DNA of 64,000 nucleotides from Pedobacter sp. ok626 (lineage in GTDB: Bacteria; Bacteroidota; Bacteroidia; Sphingobacteriales; Sphingobacteriaceae), in NCBI RefSeq assembly GCF_900100435.1, contig NZ_FNEX01000013.1:162874-226873 (forward strand), in the 5' to 3' direction. Of this stretch, positions 63,072-64,000 are shown piece after piece; the stretch's first letter is position 1, and each line of letters opens with the position of its first letter. A model generated the notes under the pieces. The model was not told where the DNA came from, did no database searches, and saw nothing but the letters and a program-made list of their open reading frames with translations. A program made the translations under genes and the position numbers.

Positions 63072-63647
63072 ATGAACATGTCTGGATCTAGATTTAATCC
63101 GAGTGCAGTAATTCTATTATCGATAGTTGTACTTGTTAGCATTTTCCGCGTAGCGGCACCTTATTCTGATAATTTTAAAGATATTGCCAATTTTTCGGCG
63201 GTAGGAGCTATTGCCTTGTTTGGTGGTGCATACTTTAATAGTTCTGCCAAGGCATTTGGTTTTCCTTTATTAGTATTATTGATCAGTGATATTTTTATAG
63301 CTCAAACATCTGGGTTTGGTTTCTTTTACCCGGGATGGTACTTGACATATATCGCTTTTATCGCGATGGTTTTTGCTAGTAAGCAATTGCTTAACAAGAT
63401 AAATGTTCAAAATTTAGTATTGTCAACAATTGTGGTAGTCCTGATTCACTGGATTGTTTCTGATATTAGTGCAATGTATGTTCCTGGATTGTATCCATCT
63501 ACATTGGCTGGTTTTGGGGCTTGTTTAGTAGCAGCAATTCCTTTCGAATTGAAGTTCTTATATGGTACATTGGTTTATGGAACAGTAATGTTTGGTATAA
63601 TGGCAATGTATCCTAGCTTAAGCTTTAAAAAGAGCGTAAACGCTTAA
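63072..63647 (+). CDS. DUF6580 inner-membrane protein, putative cobamide transporter component
   Basis: The 191-residue membrane protein has five or six hydrophobic segments (AVILLSIVVLVSIFRVAAP, FSAVGAIALFGGAYFN, AFGFPLLVLLISDIFIAQ, LVLSTIVVVLIHWIVSDI). The small size and segment pattern recall S components of ECF vitamin transporters. It is the last gene of the B12-regulated operon, 28 bp after the propeller gene. No BtuC, BtuD or BtuF is found in the window, so it could carry cobamides over the inner membrane; this is inference from context. DUF6580 is a named but uncharacterised family. A nearby ATG two codons in is also possible. Confidence 0.75.
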   Translation: MNMSGSRFNPSAVILLSIVVLVSIFRVAAPYSDNFKDIANFSAVGAIALFGGAYFNSSAKAFGFPLLVLLISDIFIAQTSGFGFFYPGWYLTYIAFIAMVFASKQLLNKINVQNLVLSTIVVVLIHWIVSDISAMYVPGLYPSTLAGFGACLVAAIPFELKFLYGTLVYGTVMFGIMAMYPSLSFKKSVNA

Positions 63648-63681
63648 AATTGATATAACACATTTGAATTTGCTTAAGTAG

Positions 63682-63715
63682 CCGTCTCATAAGTCAATTA
63701 TGAGACGGTTTTTTT
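63682..63715 (+). terminator. Terminator after the B12 operon
   Basis: CCGTCTCATAA (63682-63692) and TTATGAGACGG (63698-63708) form a perfect 11-bp stem with loop GTCAA, followed by seven T residues. The stretch after it (63716-63844) contains nothing I can name; it leads into the transposase gene. Confidence 0.85.
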
Positions 63716-63844
63716 ATTGTGTTATTTTTTGAGTTATTAGCTACTTTTTTCAGATCAAAGCTACAAGTTTTGGTTGAACGTTGATTTGTGTATGCATCTA
63801 TGTTCCCCGGTGTACTTTAGCATTAAACAACGATACAAAAAGCT

Positions 63845-64000
63845 TTACGCTTTCCATTTTTTTAAGTTGTGAGCGATGGAAAGCAACCCGACTTCTACTT
63901 CAGCCTTGCTTATCCCTTTCAATAAAAACCGTTTGAAGCCACGATTAGCTTTGATATGTGCAAATACGGGTTCTACATCGACGGGGCGTTGTTTACGATA
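63845..64000 (-). mobile_element. C-terminal end of an IS1182-type transposase (5' part outside window)
   Basis: The minus-strand frame reads YRKQRPVDVEPVFAHIKANR, then GFKRFLLKGISKAEVEVGL and LSIAHNLKKWKA before a stop. The DVEPVFxxIKxNxGFxRFLLxG pattern is the C-terminal end of IS1182-family transposases (DDE, with the late Glu in VEPVF). It continues past the right edge, so intactness cannot be judged. It is a different sequence from the fragment near 33400, which covers an earlier part of the same family. Confidence 0.85.

Overview
The window looks like a chromosomal piece of a Sphingobacteriaceae member of the Bacteroidota, most likely Pedobacter or a close relative. The evidence is the SusC/SusD pair, many lipoproteins with a Cys about 20 residues in, TAnnTTTG-type -7 promoter elements without Shine-Dalgarno sequences, and the sequences of ThrS, IF-3, L35 and L20. 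This taxonomic call is inference from gene content.

Layout. (1) 1-11900: a polysaccharide utilisation locus with DUF2264 (partial), SusC, SusD, two surface lipoproteins carrying discoidin-like domains, and a large GH106-like glycoside hydrolase. (2) 11922-19945: housekeeping and accessory genes: a secreted propeller-amidohydrolase, RecQ, a DUF2807 lipoprotein, a UMF1-type MFS transporter and a LutA-like Fe-S protein. (3) 19947-29907: an accessory island. It holds a giant DUF4011-helicase-nuclease protein of the Hhe antiphage type, bracketed by two copies of an unusual DUF6266-like/DUF1398 gene (one intact, one decayed), an AraC stump, an NTase-HEPN-like gene with a small partner, a long imperfect hairpin and a small XRE regulator. 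(4) 29956-33307: thrS-infC-rpmI-rplT. The thrS leader holds two small hairpins whose loops read like the anticodon loop of tRNA-Thr(UGU), the second containing the start codon. (5) 33620-42291: a secreted caspase-fold (C25/clostripain-like) protease with HEAT-like repeats, followed by a TonB receptor, a DUF4876 lipoprotein and a DUF6850 barrel. (6) 42356-53921: bioF-bioD, an S24-type repressor divergent from a GIY-YIG protein, a peptidase-MA/propeller/BamA-like protein overlapping PBP1A, a CBS protein, PPK2 and a beta-lactamase-like hydrolase. (7) 53969-63647: a vitamin B12 uptake region with two near-identical cobalamin riboswitches. The first drives a BtuB-like receptor. The second drives a second receptor, two DUF5074 (BtuG-like) propeller lipoproteins, a PKD-like lipoprotein and a DUF6580 membrane protein. 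A DUF6934 gene and a 54-codon gene sit between the two units. (8) The right edge enters an IS1182-type transposase.

The best candidates for new biology are the thrS leader (apparent tRNA mimicry), the Hhe-like island with its duplicated fusion gene, the protease/TonB/DUF4876/DUF6850 cassette, and the duplicated B12 riboswitch platform with an interposed DUF6934 gene pair. No rRNA, tRNA or CRISPR array was seen by eye.
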